NCBI GenBank assembly: GCA_030549335.1
Contig: CM060184.1
Location: forward strand, 39,077,909 to 39,141,908
Origin: Pontederia crassipes
Lineage: Eukaryota > Streptophyta > Magnoliopsida > Commelinales > Pontederiaceae
Length of the DNA stretch: 64,000 nucleotides
Reading direction: 5' to 3'
A program made the translations under genes and the position numbers. Under the pieces are notes generated by a model, which was not told the DNA's origin, searched no databases, and saw only the letters and a list, made by a program, of their open reading frames with translations. Of the stretch, positions 39,855 through 49,975 are shown piece by piece (the first letter of the stretch is position 1; the number at the start of each line of letters is the position of its first letter).

Positions 39855-41421
39855 TCAGAAGCAAGCTTCCAAGACGCAGCAACAACAAAGAGCAGCCAAA
39901 CTGCGAACCAGCAAGTACAGAATTAATTTGGGAGGATGGAGTTATTTTTTTGTATTACAAATAGGAAAATATTATTTTTTTTTGTCATGCTATAATAGCA
40001 AACTCCGAATTGTGGAGGTTCAACTCTTAAAGATCGAAAAATCGAAAATTGTAAAATACTACTAATTGGTAAAAAAAAATATTTTAAAAGGTAATAAATA
40101 ATATTTAAAAATTTGTCACATCCAAATATTAAATTCTATCTTTCGAAGTTATATTTTTATCGATTCTTAAGCTAAATTATATTTAAAAATACTTAAAATA
40201 AATAAAACTTTATCTTAAATAATTATTATGATGATACATAGATTTTTATAAGGATTTAAATAATTAGATTAACTGTATGAGAAAATATAGAATTGAATAA
40301 AATTGTAAAATCGTGGACATATATATATATATATATATCTCGATGATTGAGTGGGGGAAAGGATTTCACAAGTCTGATCAATATCGAACAGGGACAAATA
40401 TGAAAACATTTAGAACAGGTGAAGTCCGAACGTCATGGTCATGCTTACCCTTGAATTGCATGGCAAGATGTGTATTTAAATATTTAATCTACACCGTTCG
40501 AGTAATGCCTGCAATTTAATTATTGAGATTTTAATGTATTATTAAAAAACTGTATTACATTACATATATTAATATAATAAGTGTACAAAAATATTAAAGG
40601 CTTCTATTAAATTAATGTAGTGGCTGTTTACGTCTATTAATACATAATAATGAATATTTGATCGTTTTTAATAAACTATGACGCATCACAAGGGATTGGC
40701 TAATAGTTTTTTTGTAGTACAGACTACAAGAGCGCATATCTCCCTTTGTACTCGATGAAACTGGATTAATCTAATTTTTTATATTAACAGAACACTAATC
40801 CTAATACGTGAATTAATTAATTTATAATTCAAACCAAGGAAGCCGCGTATGATGGCGATAAAAGGTATCACCACTATCGTGCGCCGGTTCCGCTGATGTT
40901 GGAACTCCATGATCCGAGAGCGAGCGAACAACAAGGTGGTCGCCGCTGCCGCCGGCGTCGCCCCACGGCGTGTGAGGGGGGGGGGGGGGGGGGGGGGAGA
41001 GCTATCGGCGTCCGTCAGATCATAGACCGGTAGATCGCCGGATTTGGCGGAGATCTGGAAGACGCGAGAGAAGAAAAAGGACCCTGATCATAGGGGGAGA
41101 GAAGTAATGGCTTACCATCCCTCCATGAAGGTAGGTCCGGAACTCTTCTGTTCCGGCTGCTGCTGCTGCGGGTACTGCGGAGGAGGGTAGCCGGCCGGAG
41201 GATAACCCTGCGGGGGTGGTGGTGGTGGTGGTGGGTAACCCTGCTGCTGCGGCGGTGGATAGCCTACTCACGAGCACAACAAATAGAAACCATGGGAACT
41301 AAGAACTAAGTGTGATCTCATCAAATAGAACACTTCTCTGGAATGAGGCAGAAAGACCGGTCAGAGGCGGTGTACCTTGGGGCGGAGGGACGCCGATGGG
41401 CGCCTGGTTGTTGTAACTCAT
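39855..41421 (-). CDS. CYSTM-domain membrane protein (WIH1/WIH2-like), three exons
   Basis: The exons read on the minus strand are 41421-41376 (46 bp), 41263-41116 (148 bp) and 39900-39855 (46 bp), all bounded by GT...AG introns of 112 and 1215 bp. The joined product is 79 residues. It begins MSYNNQAPIGVPPPQ, passes through glycine-tyrosine-proline-glutamine repeats (GYPPP, QQQGYPPP) and ends MEGCLAALCCCCVLEACF. That tail is the CYSTM cysteine-rich transmembrane module, which in plant relatives anchors small stress-related or WINDHOSE-type proteins in membranes. Both introns interrupt a codon after its first or second base and restore the expected residues (Gly, Cys), which strongly supports the model. 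All cysteines expected at the end are present and no breaks are seen. The start at MSYNN is chosen over an upstream ATG at 41520 because family members begin MSY. Relation to WIH genes is by family resemblance only. Confidence 0.9.
40977..41000. repeat. G-run in intron 2 of the CYSTM gene
   Basis: About 24 consecutive G lie on the plus strand (C in the transcript), within a GC-rich part of the second intron. The length may be uncertain because of sequencing of homopolymers. Confidence 0.6.
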
Positions 41422-41434
41422 GACTTCTGCTACT

Positions 41435-41462
41435 ATCTCTCTCTCTCTCTCTCTCTCTCTCT
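41435..41462 (-). repeat. GA-repeat in the 5' leader of the CYSTM gene
   Basis: A CT run on the plus strand is read as (GA)n on the transcript just upstream of the start codon. GA-rich leaders are common in plants and may bind BPC/GAGA factors; that role is inference. Confidence 0.5.
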
Positions 41463-41530
41463 GATCCTCCGATGGTCGCCGAAGGATGAAGGAGAGAGGC
41501 GATGGAGGATCTCCTAGCAAGTTGTGTGGG

Positions 41531-41538
41531 TTTAAATA
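41531..41538 (-). promoter_or_regulatory. TATA-like box of the CYSTM gene
   Basis: On the minus strand it reads TATTTAAA about 110 bases before the ATG. It would place transcription start near 41500 and give a 5' leader of about 80 bases, consistent with a plant promoter. Confidence 0.5.
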
Positions 41539-41584
41539 GGCGACCTCGAACGCGGCTTCAACGTGAAAAGGCGCGACGAGGACA

Positions 41585-41616
<32 letters not shown>

Positions 41617-41907
41617 GTGAAAGAAAAAAATAATAAAACAGATATTTTATTATGTACGCTGCATTGGAGGCGTTGGTCGCGGTAATCGAACGCCAAGGAT
41701 TCGCAGGCAACGTAGGAAGCGAGGGGGGACCGTCGGATGAAATCGTGACGGCCAGCAAAATGGATTATTGTCGTGAGTCCATAATATGGTAGTTTCTTCT
41801 GTAAGAAATACGACCAATGATTATGATCAAATAAATAGGGTGCATGAATAATAATGATAATAATAATAACTTTTTGCCCAAATTAAAATGTGTAACTGGC
41901 AGCTGGC
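41539..41907. other. upstream flank of the CYSTM gene
   Basis: It includes an ATT microsatellite at 41588-41615 and moderately GC-rich DNA that may hold promoter elements. No other gene is visible. Confidence 0.4.
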
Positions 41908-42059
41908 AGAATTAATTACTTTATTTTTTGAGGAAAAGATGATTATCTATTGAATAAAATACCCGGAGCATGAGTACAAAATGTCGAGGAGACTAGTAGG
42001 TGGCGACTCCATCCAAAAAAGATCGGTGCATGCCGATCAGCCAAAATTCACAAGATAAA

Positions 42060-42560
42060 CAATAGCCCTATTAGACTACCGGTATGCATATTTAAATTTC
42101 AAAAAAGGAAAAGAGTCCAATAAGGTTAAGATGTCAGCGACTGCGCAATATGCCATGGAGTCTGGTTCCGCTTCTTCAAAATGTGAATAAGATTGGAGGA
42201 GTGGCATTCGATCTGGAGATGGGAGATCCCTTGGTCCTTGCAACGCTGTAGTCCCCATCGGAGGCCCCAAGTCTCAGCTTCCAAGACAGATGAGAAGCGA
42301 CGCCCAAGAGCACTTGCACAAATGAAAGATGAGTGAGAGAGGATTAAGTTGGATTGCAATCGAGGGGGTTATCAAGAAGCCAGGGGTCAGAAAGGAGACT
42401 TGTTGGTTCCCTGTTTCCGATGACACGCTGCATGCCCAGTCAAACCTGGTCTGCACACAAGAGGAGCATGCACCATGGCCAAAAGAAACTGCGGGCCCCA
42501 GTTGCCAAGGGAGGAGGCGACTAGGGCTGCAAAGGCGGGTACTTTTGCAAAACAAGTTGG
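42060..42560 (-). pseudogene. LINE ORF2, C-terminal RNase H-like part
   Basis: The text LEAETWGLRWGLQRCKDQGI and LQIECHSSNLIHIL matches the RNase H domain that ends many plant L1 ORF2 proteins. It is split across frames, with the tail PWHIAQSLTS near 42130. Confidence 0.7.
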
Positions 42561-42929
42561 GACCAAATATCTGAGTTAGAGTTGAGGGCCATGAAGATAC
42601 GCTTGACTAGTAAGGATGTGTGGATAAAGTTGAGGTTGTGAATGGTCAACCCGCCAAGGAGCCTGTGCTGTTGCAGTGTGCCAATTGGCGAGGTGAAGAC
42701 CAGACTCGTTGCCACTTGAAGACCAGAAAAAACTCCGCATTTGCTTATCGAGCTTAGAGATGGTTCCAGCAGAGATGTTGATAGATGAGAGGGTATGCAC
42801 AGGGACAGAGTTCATGACCGAATTGATGAGCACGACCTTCCCTGCGGAATTGAGGAACTTGGCCCTCCAGCTAGATAATTTGTCTGAGAGCCAATGAGTC
42901 AAGAAAGCCTGTTGTGGAGATGTTAGGCA

Positions 42930-44643
42930 TTAGTAAGTGATAGGAACCCCCAAGTAGTGGAATGGGTATGTACCAATATGGATGCCAAGGGTGTACACAA
43001 TACAGTGGCACTGGTGCTGGTTAAATTTCACCGGGAGGAAGACTTGTGATTTATCAAGATTAGGGTGCTGGCCCGAGAGAAGCACGTAGCGTTGGAAGAG
43101 GTTCTTGATATGCCGACAATTTTGTGGCTGAAGCATAGATGACGAGGTCATTTGCGAAGAAGAGATGGCTAAGCTGGAATTGATTAATCCTAAAGGTCTA
43201 ATGGTATTCTGTGCAACGACATCCTGAATTATCGATGAGAAAGTTGAGACGTGAGGATGAAAAGATATGGGGAGAGAGGGTCCTCCTGGCGAATGTCACG
43301 GCCGACCCGAAAATGGTCCGAGTGGGCGTCGTTGGCACATCAGGTGAAAATGGGGGATGAGATGCACGCTTTAATCCAGTTAATAAAAGGTACTGGGAAT
43401 GCATAAGGGTGAGAACATTAATAATGACAGTTGAGGAAACTTTATTGAAAGCCTTATCCATATCAACCTTGATAAGCATATTCTTAATATGACCAAAGTT
43501 CAGAGAGTGGATGAGCTCCTGCATGATGAGGATGTTGTCCTGGATTGAGCAACCCGACAGAAAAGCATATTGACAATGGTCAATAAAAGAAGAAAGGGTG
43601 GGGCATAGGCGTTCAGCGATGAGTTTGGAGAGGAGACGATAGATGACGTTGCAGAGAGCAATGGGGTGATAATCAGTAACAAGCATAGGATTGGGTTTCT
43701 TAGGGATGAAAGCGATTGAGTTGTCTCCCCAACCCCAACGTAACGAGCTGGTGAGGAAGAAGGATTGGATGGTTCGAAAAACTTGATCACCGACAATAGG
43801 CCAGTAGTGGCGGAAGAACTCAGTAGTGTAACCATCCGGGCCCGGGGCCTTGCCTGAAGGCATGGCCCAGAGAGTGGTGTGGATTTCCTCTTCCGAGACT
43901 GGGTGGATAAGGTGGCTATGCCATGATTGAGAGAGGGTGGGCAGATTCGGCCAGAGGGAAATGTCTATTACAAGGCAGGGGTCAGTGTGCCAACGCGGGC
44001 GATAGTGGTCAGCAAAAACCTTAGGAATCTGATCTTCCGCCGCAAAGGAGTTCCCTGCAGAATCAGTGATGGTAGAAATGTGATACATGCGATGGCGAAC
44101 CATGGTGCTGAGGTGAAAGAAGGTAGTGTTTCTATCGTCGTGATGAAGCCAGGCGGCATGAGATTTACTCCACCACTTGAGGTTAATCTGATGGAGAAGA
44201 GCGACGTGGAGATTATATAAAGCCTCAAGGGAAGAGAGCTCCGAAGGGCTGAGGCTAGATGTGGAGTCTTTGGATTCAAGTACACGAATGCGCTCCTTGG
44301 TGATGGTCAGGCGAGTTTCCAAATGGCCCAGGTCATACCGGTTCCAATGGAGGGTCTGCTTACGGATATTCTTAAGGGATGCCACAATGTCTAGGTTGGG
44401 GGGAAGGGTGGAAGGGGGAATCCACTCCTTGCGAACAATTTCACGGGCTTCGTCGTACTTGAGCCAAAAATGCTTGTAGCGGAAGGGATGAGGCATGGCA
44501 CGATTATGGTTCGTATAAAAAAGAAGTGGGGCGTGATCAAAAGCAGTGCAATCGAGAGTGCGAAGGGTGAGGGAGGGGAAGTTTTGAATCCAATGGTGAC
44601 TAACAACAGCAGTCGAGCCGACACAAAATGCGAGCTCGGCCAC
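42930..44643 (-). pseudogene. LINE ORF2, reverse transcriptase part
   Basis: A 481-codon open stretch (43198-44643) contains the linker, FKYDEAREIVRKEW-type text and the reverse transcriptase: MPSGKAPGPDGYTTEFF, NSIAFIPKKPNP, YHPIALCNVIYRLLSKLIA, CQYAFLSGCSIQDNIL and KVDMDKAFNKV. The catalytic FADD box lies in another frame at 43147-43158 and reads FAND, so one catalytic aspartate is lost. Frame shifts between 43200 and 43400 separate it from the body. The enzyme is therefore inactive on two counts. Confidence 0.9.
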
Positions 44644-45182
44644 TACAATTGTTGCACTAGGTGAAGGGGGTGTTTGATGACGGGATGTAAAAAAAGGCCT
44701 TGATTGGTGATGGTGGATGCAAGTAGTCGACCAACCCGATTAAGACTAAAAGAAGAACCCCCACGCTTCTCTATGCAAAACTATATTAAAATCTTCGATT
44801 AAAAGCCAAGGAAAAATCAAGAGAGGCAAAGTACCAAGGGAGTTCCACAAATCCGTATGCAAAATAGGGAGAACACTAGTATAAACATTAGAGAGAATGA
44901 AGGAGAAAGAATCGTTAGAAACAACAGTGTGCAAAATTTGCGGTGTGGTTAATATACTAGTTACCTGTAGGGTATTGACACGCCAGGCGAGCAGGATACC
45001 CTCCACAGAGCCGCTACCTACTTGGAAGGTGCCTGACCACTGGCGACCGAGACGACGAATGACCCGTAGTGAGTTGGCGACATGAGTGTGCATTTCAACA
45101 AGAATGATTAGATCTAGGAGCTGACTGCGTCCCGAGCCTTGTTGCGAAGGGCCCCGCAACAGTTCCACATTAGGATCTTCAT
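44640..45182 (-). pseudogene. LINE ORF2, endonuclease part
   Basis: The start ATG is at 45182 and the product begins MKILMWNCCGALRNKARDAV, the usual first residues of plant L1 ORF2. A frame shift follows within about 25 residues, and the frame continues as LDLIILVEMHTHV, VNTLQVTSILTT, SFILSNVYTSV and DFNIVLHREAWG, the apurinic endonuclease (EEP) fold. The usual VETH of the active site reads VEMH. A second shift occurs before the region TAFDHAPLLFY, equivalent to the SDH end of the domain. It cannot give a full product. Confidence 0.85.
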
Positions 45183-45203
45183 TCCAGAGAGAATTAATTA
45201 CTT

Positions 45204-45263
45204 GACGTATTCTGGTTTACATTGTTGTGTTTAATTTTTTTGACTATGATGATGATGATGATC

Positions 45264-45302
<39 letters not shown>

Positions 45303-45803
45303 TTCTCAATAATTATTTTCAATTTGCAGAATCACAAATTTGAAGCAAAGGAATGCATCGGAGACCAAACAGAAGTACTACGAGCCTACGAGTTACTTGA
45401 ACATCGGAAACCAAAGAAATTCAACCAATGATCATCATTAGGGAGCATGAATAATCACTTTCTACTCAAACGAAAATGTGGCGATGAGCAAAAGGTTGAA
45501 ACAATTTTGTCATTCCAACTCCGTTTTAAGTCAAGATTTTAGATCTTTGACGAAGACTATCAATAATGTGTTTCCATCCATTGTACACAAAGCTCGGCAA
45601 ATTCTTTCATGTACTCCTTCAATACGAATTTCTAATTAATATGAACAAATAATTTTGACCTCTAATCCCGACTTGGCAGGGCAAAAATAGTTAATAAGCT
45701 GTCTAAATTCTTCTCAAATCTCAATGGAATTGACGTTGTCATGTTTCATGTCATCGCAGTGACGTTCTCAAAGCTCACCGCATCTAGTAGAACTCAATGT
45801 ACC
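45204..45803. other. intergenic DNA with (AAT)n tract at about 45262-45301
   Basis: The trinucleotide repeat is the only clear feature here. Short open frames show no recognisable domain. Confidence 0.45.
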
Positions 45804-45808
45804 GTCAG

Positions 45809-46470
45809 TGTAACACCCTTGCACTTGCGTAAGATATTATCCACTTTGAGCCTCCGCCCACAAGGTTTTCCCAAAATGCGTCCTCCAGTATCAGAGTAGC
45901 GCAGCGGCTCATCTCTATACTTGGCAAGATATTGTCCGCTCTACCACACCCTGGGCTCACGGTTTTCAAATGCATCCTCCAGTATTAGAGTAGTGCAGCG
46001 GCTTACCTCTATACATGATAGGATACTGTCAGTTTTGCATCTCTCCCGTGACTTATGCATGTGGGACTAATCCAAGGCATGCCTCATGCACCCTTCCCCC
46101 CTTAGGAGACTCAAACCCTCGTTGAGTGATCGCACCCCACCATGCACAGAGGCTCAGGAGAAGTCACGGGAGAGATGCTGGGTATATATGAGAGCATGAC
46201 CTTGACTTGGTACGACGCGTAGAAAATCGTGAGCCAGGGAAGAGGCAAAGGGGACAGTATCCTGCCATATATAGAGGTGAGCCGCTGCGCTACTCTGATA
46301 CTGGAGGACGCGTTTGAAAATCGTGAGCCCAGGGTGTGGTAGAGCGGACAATATCTTGCCAAGTATAGAGATGAGCCGCTGCGCTACTTTGATACTAGAG
46401 GACGCATTTTGGAAAAACTGGGGCGGAGGCCCAAAGTGGACAATATCCTATGCAAGTGCAAGGTGTTATA
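45809..46470. mobile_element. TRIM-like element with inverted LTRs
   Basis: The 662-bp insertion begins TGTAACACC, ends GGTGTTATA and is flanked by the 5-bp duplication GTCAG (45804-45808 and 46471-46475). The left 260 bp is an LTR in minus orientation and the right 300 bp is the same LTR in plus orientation. Both have the words GAGCGGACAATATC and CCGCTGCGCTACT twice or more. Between them lies a short internal region containing the GCATGAGGCATGCC word. TRIMs normally have direct LTRs, so this is an inverted, palindromic version. It has no coding capacity. Related copies in this window are at about 53.0-53.3 kb and 59.4-59.8 kb. Confidence 0.75.
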
Positions 46471-46475
46471 GTCAG

Positions 46476-47050
46476 ACACTTCACAGAACTCAATCTCTCG
46501 TCTTTGTACGATCACGACTTTGGCACATCGATTCTTGATTCATGCAAGATGAATGCTTTGAGATCCTGGTCAAGAACATCATCTTCATCAACTTGTTGAC
46601 CATGGAATCCCTTTCCAGCTCTCGCTCATGTATGGTGAGTTTGTCTTGCATTTCGTTGATGTTCACTTAGAACTATTTGAGCTGTCGCTCGAAGGCGGTC
46701 ATGACATCCTTCGATCTAGTGCGCCCTCGCTCCGAGCGACCTTTCTCTAGTGGGCATGATCTTAGGTCATCTTCGAATTCAGCGTCATTTCCTTTTGACT
46801 GTCGAAGATGTCGAATGTGTAGTCCTAGAAAGACTACTCTAATACTAACTTTTCACGGAGTAATTTCTTTTACTCATAATTGTCCCATGCGGGTCTAGAC
46901 AATTCTCTTGATGCGTTTTGCAAAATCTTGCTTTGTGGCTTACCAAATGCCACAATTTCTAGGGTGCTTATCCTGAGCAAATGTTTTGGCGAAGGCATTT
47001 GTGAGCTAATGTACACTTGATGTTAGATATCCAAAAGGTATTGTACAATT
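46476..47050 (-). mobile_element. Ty3/gypsy gag-like fragment (fossil)
   Basis: On the minus strand, around 46520-46760, text such as RGRTRSKDVMTAFERQL and NEMQDKLTIHERELE resembles the N-terminal coiled-coil start of gag in plant gypsy elements. It is short, broken and not linked to other domains. The remainder to 47050 is unrecognised. Confidence 0.35.
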
Positions 47051-47598
47051 GAAATTGAATACATTTGAGGTTATAGGCTAGCGAATTTCGGAGGAGATAT
47101 TGATGATCGAAAATTTGCATCTGGTCACTTATTTTTGCTAGGTGGTGCAGCATGTGTTGCTAGACACACACAAGAAGCTAAATATATTGTCTGTAGTATG
47201 GCGACCACTTATGCTATATGGATGAGACGTTTTCTTTTAGAACTAGGGTTCAATTTGGTCAATGGACCATTACAGATGTATTGTGATAATCAAATTAACT
47301 GCAAGAAGATTGATAGACAATGGAACAAACAATTCTAAAGGAAAGCACGTAGAGATCGAATACCATTATGTATATGACATAGTGGAAAAGAAAGAAGTTA
47401 CAGTAGCCTATATGCCTACAAATAATATTCAGTAGGAATATTCAAAACATGTTGGTTTAATGAGACTCAGAAATATATGAGTCAAAAGAATGTTTCAATC
47501 CCCTATTAATACCTCATGAATAGTGGGAGTGTTAAAGTCGCAATAACACTATATAAATAAGTGTTGAAATTGCATGACTACATTGATCAAGTGGGAGA
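47051..47598 (+). mobile_element. Ty1/copia fragment: RNase H end and polypurine tract
   Basis: The plus strand carries GGAACVARHTQEAKYI-type RNase H text (AACVARHTQEAKY, GPLQMYCDNQ, HVEIEYHYVYD) at about 47130-47430. The polypurine tract AAGTGGGAGA lies at 47589-47598. These mark the 3' end of a Ty1/copia pol region. It is a fossil with several breaks and its 5' part is absent. Confidence 0.85.
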
Positions 47599-48016
47599 TG
47601 TAGTAGTGACCTTCATGGTCATCCAAAGGAGCAAAAGAATAGCTCCTGCGATGACCGCTTCAAATGGCTCGAAAAATGTCGCACGATGAGCGATGGTTAC
47701 GACGCGGTGAGGGGTGGAGTTCGTGGATGCATTGCGCTATATAATTGACTCTCTACTAGTCAGAAGAATGCACTCGATCGGAGCTCTCGAAAATCCTAAT
47801 CAAAACACTACATTAATGATAACACAGATCGAATCGCCCGGCCAGAAGCCTATGCTTCCAAACTCCAACCTTGAGGTGGTCCTATTAATCAGATTGAATT
47901 GCTACTTATAAGATATGGCTACCCCCAAGACCTGAAAAGAAAAATTGCTCTTTGCTCACTTTGAAACCCAAGGTATCAAGGATGATGGCCCTCTTACGAG
48001 AGTTTAGTTTTGGAGT
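47599..48016 (+). repeat. copia 3' LTR, left part
   Basis: It begins TGTAGTAGTGACC directly after the polypurine tract and contains a CTATATAATTG TATA-like word near 47738. It is interrupted at 48017-48022 by the solo LTR that follows. Its right end was not located. Confidence 0.6.
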
Positions 48017-48021
48017 AAAGT

Positions 48022-49970
48022 TGTAACACCCCCGAAATCGCACCTCCCGCCACGTAGGCAGTCAGTTTGACCCCAGGGGCGCTACACTGCCTATTGCTCT
48101 ACTGACCTTGACCATTCAACAAAACAACTTACGTGGCGCTAGTAAAATAATAATAAACATAATAGAGGACTTTAAACGCGGAAGAGTAGTCAAAATGCCA
48201 TGATGAATGACTTAATGCGGAAATCCATAATGTCTTATTTTATAGAAAATAAGCGAAAGTTTGAGATGGTTCATATTACAGAAATATGTAGAAGTTCATA
48301 GAGCGGAAGGAACATGGTGTCTCTGAACATAATATAATAAAACGAAAATGCAATAGAAAAGCTCGGTGTGGACAGGTCAGTCGTGTGCAGCGTTCACCAA
48401 GCTCTGCGTTCTCCAATATCTCCTCAGTTGGCATTCTCACCTGCAAAATCCCAATGCAGGGGAATAAAATACCCATGAGCGAGATCGCCCATTACCATAG
48501 CAATAGACGTGAAATAAGGATTAGTGATGATAAGGAAATCAATGTATGAATCTTTAATCATATCAATACTATGTTCTTTGCTTTACATTACTCTGCTTTA
48601 CTTTACAGTAGTTTGCTTTATATTACTCTGCTGTACATTGCTTTACTTTACATTGCCTTGCTTTCCAATACTCTGCTTTGCTTTGCTTTACTCTGTTGTG
48701 AGTTGTGCTACATCTTTTACATTACTAAATTATCCTTAGAGTTGGTTGTCCTATGTGAGCTCGACTTTATTAGGTTAGGATGCCAGAGGTGCCTCTCTGA
48801 TTCACTGATGCTAGTAAGCCCGTAAATGGGAAAGAGGGTAGGTGTTACAGCCTCACCCCAATTCGGAACGTAGGGGAAAGAATTCCTATAATCCAGGAAC
48901 AGTGGTCGGTTACAAGACCTTATAGGTTCACTGTCTCCTCAGCTAGCTACCTGTCCCTCTGACATAATACTTTAATCTTTAAAGGAAGAGGTGTGGCCAT
49001 AGCATCACCCTTCAATTCGAGATATTGGTGGGAGAACACCTGAAATCTCAGGAATAGTGGCATCTAAGCCAGTAGCTTCGCTATCCCCTCAGCTAACTAC
49101 CTATCACTCCATTGCTTTAAATCTGAACTTTGCTTTAACTTTAAGACGGCACATAGCAATCCCGCTTCTTTGTCTTTACTTTAATCATCTTTAGTTACTA
49201 TGAAATCTATAGTTTGGGGTCCACTGGAAATCTATGTTTGTACAATAAGACTCAGCCAGTGTAGGTGAACTGGTCAGAGTCGTAATTAAGATTGGGAGTG
49301 GATCAATCCGATTAAGCTTTGATTATTGGGTCTCTGTCAGACCGGTCGATTGATAAGAAAGAATACACATGTATAATTACGCAGACCGGTCGACCGTTTA
49401 ATTAAATCGGTTGACCGGTCTCTGCGGTAAAATAGAGCCGCCGGATTTCTCCATGGATTTCGGCAGCCGTCCGGCCGTCGATTGATGCCGACATCAATAC
49501 AAAAATAAAATAGGAAATAACTTTAGGATTATAATGAATTAACTATACGCTTCAATAGATCTTTAATTCTTCGTCTATGGGATTAAAATGCTAAGGGTAC
49601 CTTTTTCGTCGGAAATCGGATTCGCCGGATCACCGCTCGTCGTCCGTCGATCGCCGGACATTCACCGTCGCCTGAAAGGATTTACCTCTGTCCTGCCGCT
49701 CGCGTACGCCGGTCGCCGGACGAGAGGGAAAAGGAAAAGACGAGAACCGAGAGAACGAGAGAGAAGGAGAGAGAGAGTGTGTGAGTGAGAGAGAGAGTGT
49801 ACGAGAGAGTGGGGGAGAGGGAGTACGAGAGAGTGGGGGTGAGGGCCCCCCCCCCCCCCCCCCCCCCCCTTTTATACTCCCCTCGGCCCACTTTTGGAGG
49901 TGAACAATTCGTTTCATCTCTTTTTATTTATTTATTTATTTATTTATTTTTATGTATACGAGACGTCACA
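48022..49970. mobile_element. solo LTR of a Ty3/gypsy family related to the 14.6-25 kb element
   Basis: The 1949-bp LTR begins TGTAACACCCCCGAAATCG, ends GAGACGTCACA and is flanked by the duplication AAAGT (48017-48021 and 49971-49975). Its first 120 bases align with the chromovirus LTR (GCCACGTAGGCAGTCAG, GCGCTACACTGCC). It also shares the GTTCACTGTCTCCTCAGC blocks and an array of TTGCTTTAC-type words. The rest has diverged, so it is a sister family. It has no internal region. A C-run of about 25 lies at 49845-49868. Confidence 0.9.
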
Positions 49971-49975
49971 AAAGT

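Larger units (their letters stand above)
41922..45189 (-). mobile_element. L1-type LINE, 5'-truncated, with 14-bp target duplication
   Basis: The element is flanked by the direct repeat AGAATTAATTACTT (41908-41921 and 45190-45203). At the 41922 side the minus strand ends in a short A-rich tail, as expected for a LINE 3' end. It begins seven bases before the ORF2 start codon, so ORF1 and the promoter are missing. At 3268 bp it is also short for a full plant L1 ORF2 plus tail, suggesting some internal loss. It carries endonuclease, reverse transcriptase and RNase H remains in order. Confidence 0.92.

Noticed and set aside
41299-41520. 73-codon open frame starting at 41520 on minus
   Set aside because: It runs through the GA-rich leader into exon 1 and then into intron 1; the family start MSYNN at 41421 is better.
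48524-48825. Leucine- and cysteine-rich open frames resembling membrane peptides
   Set aside because: They are translations of a short TTGCTTTACAT-type tandem array inside the solo LTR.
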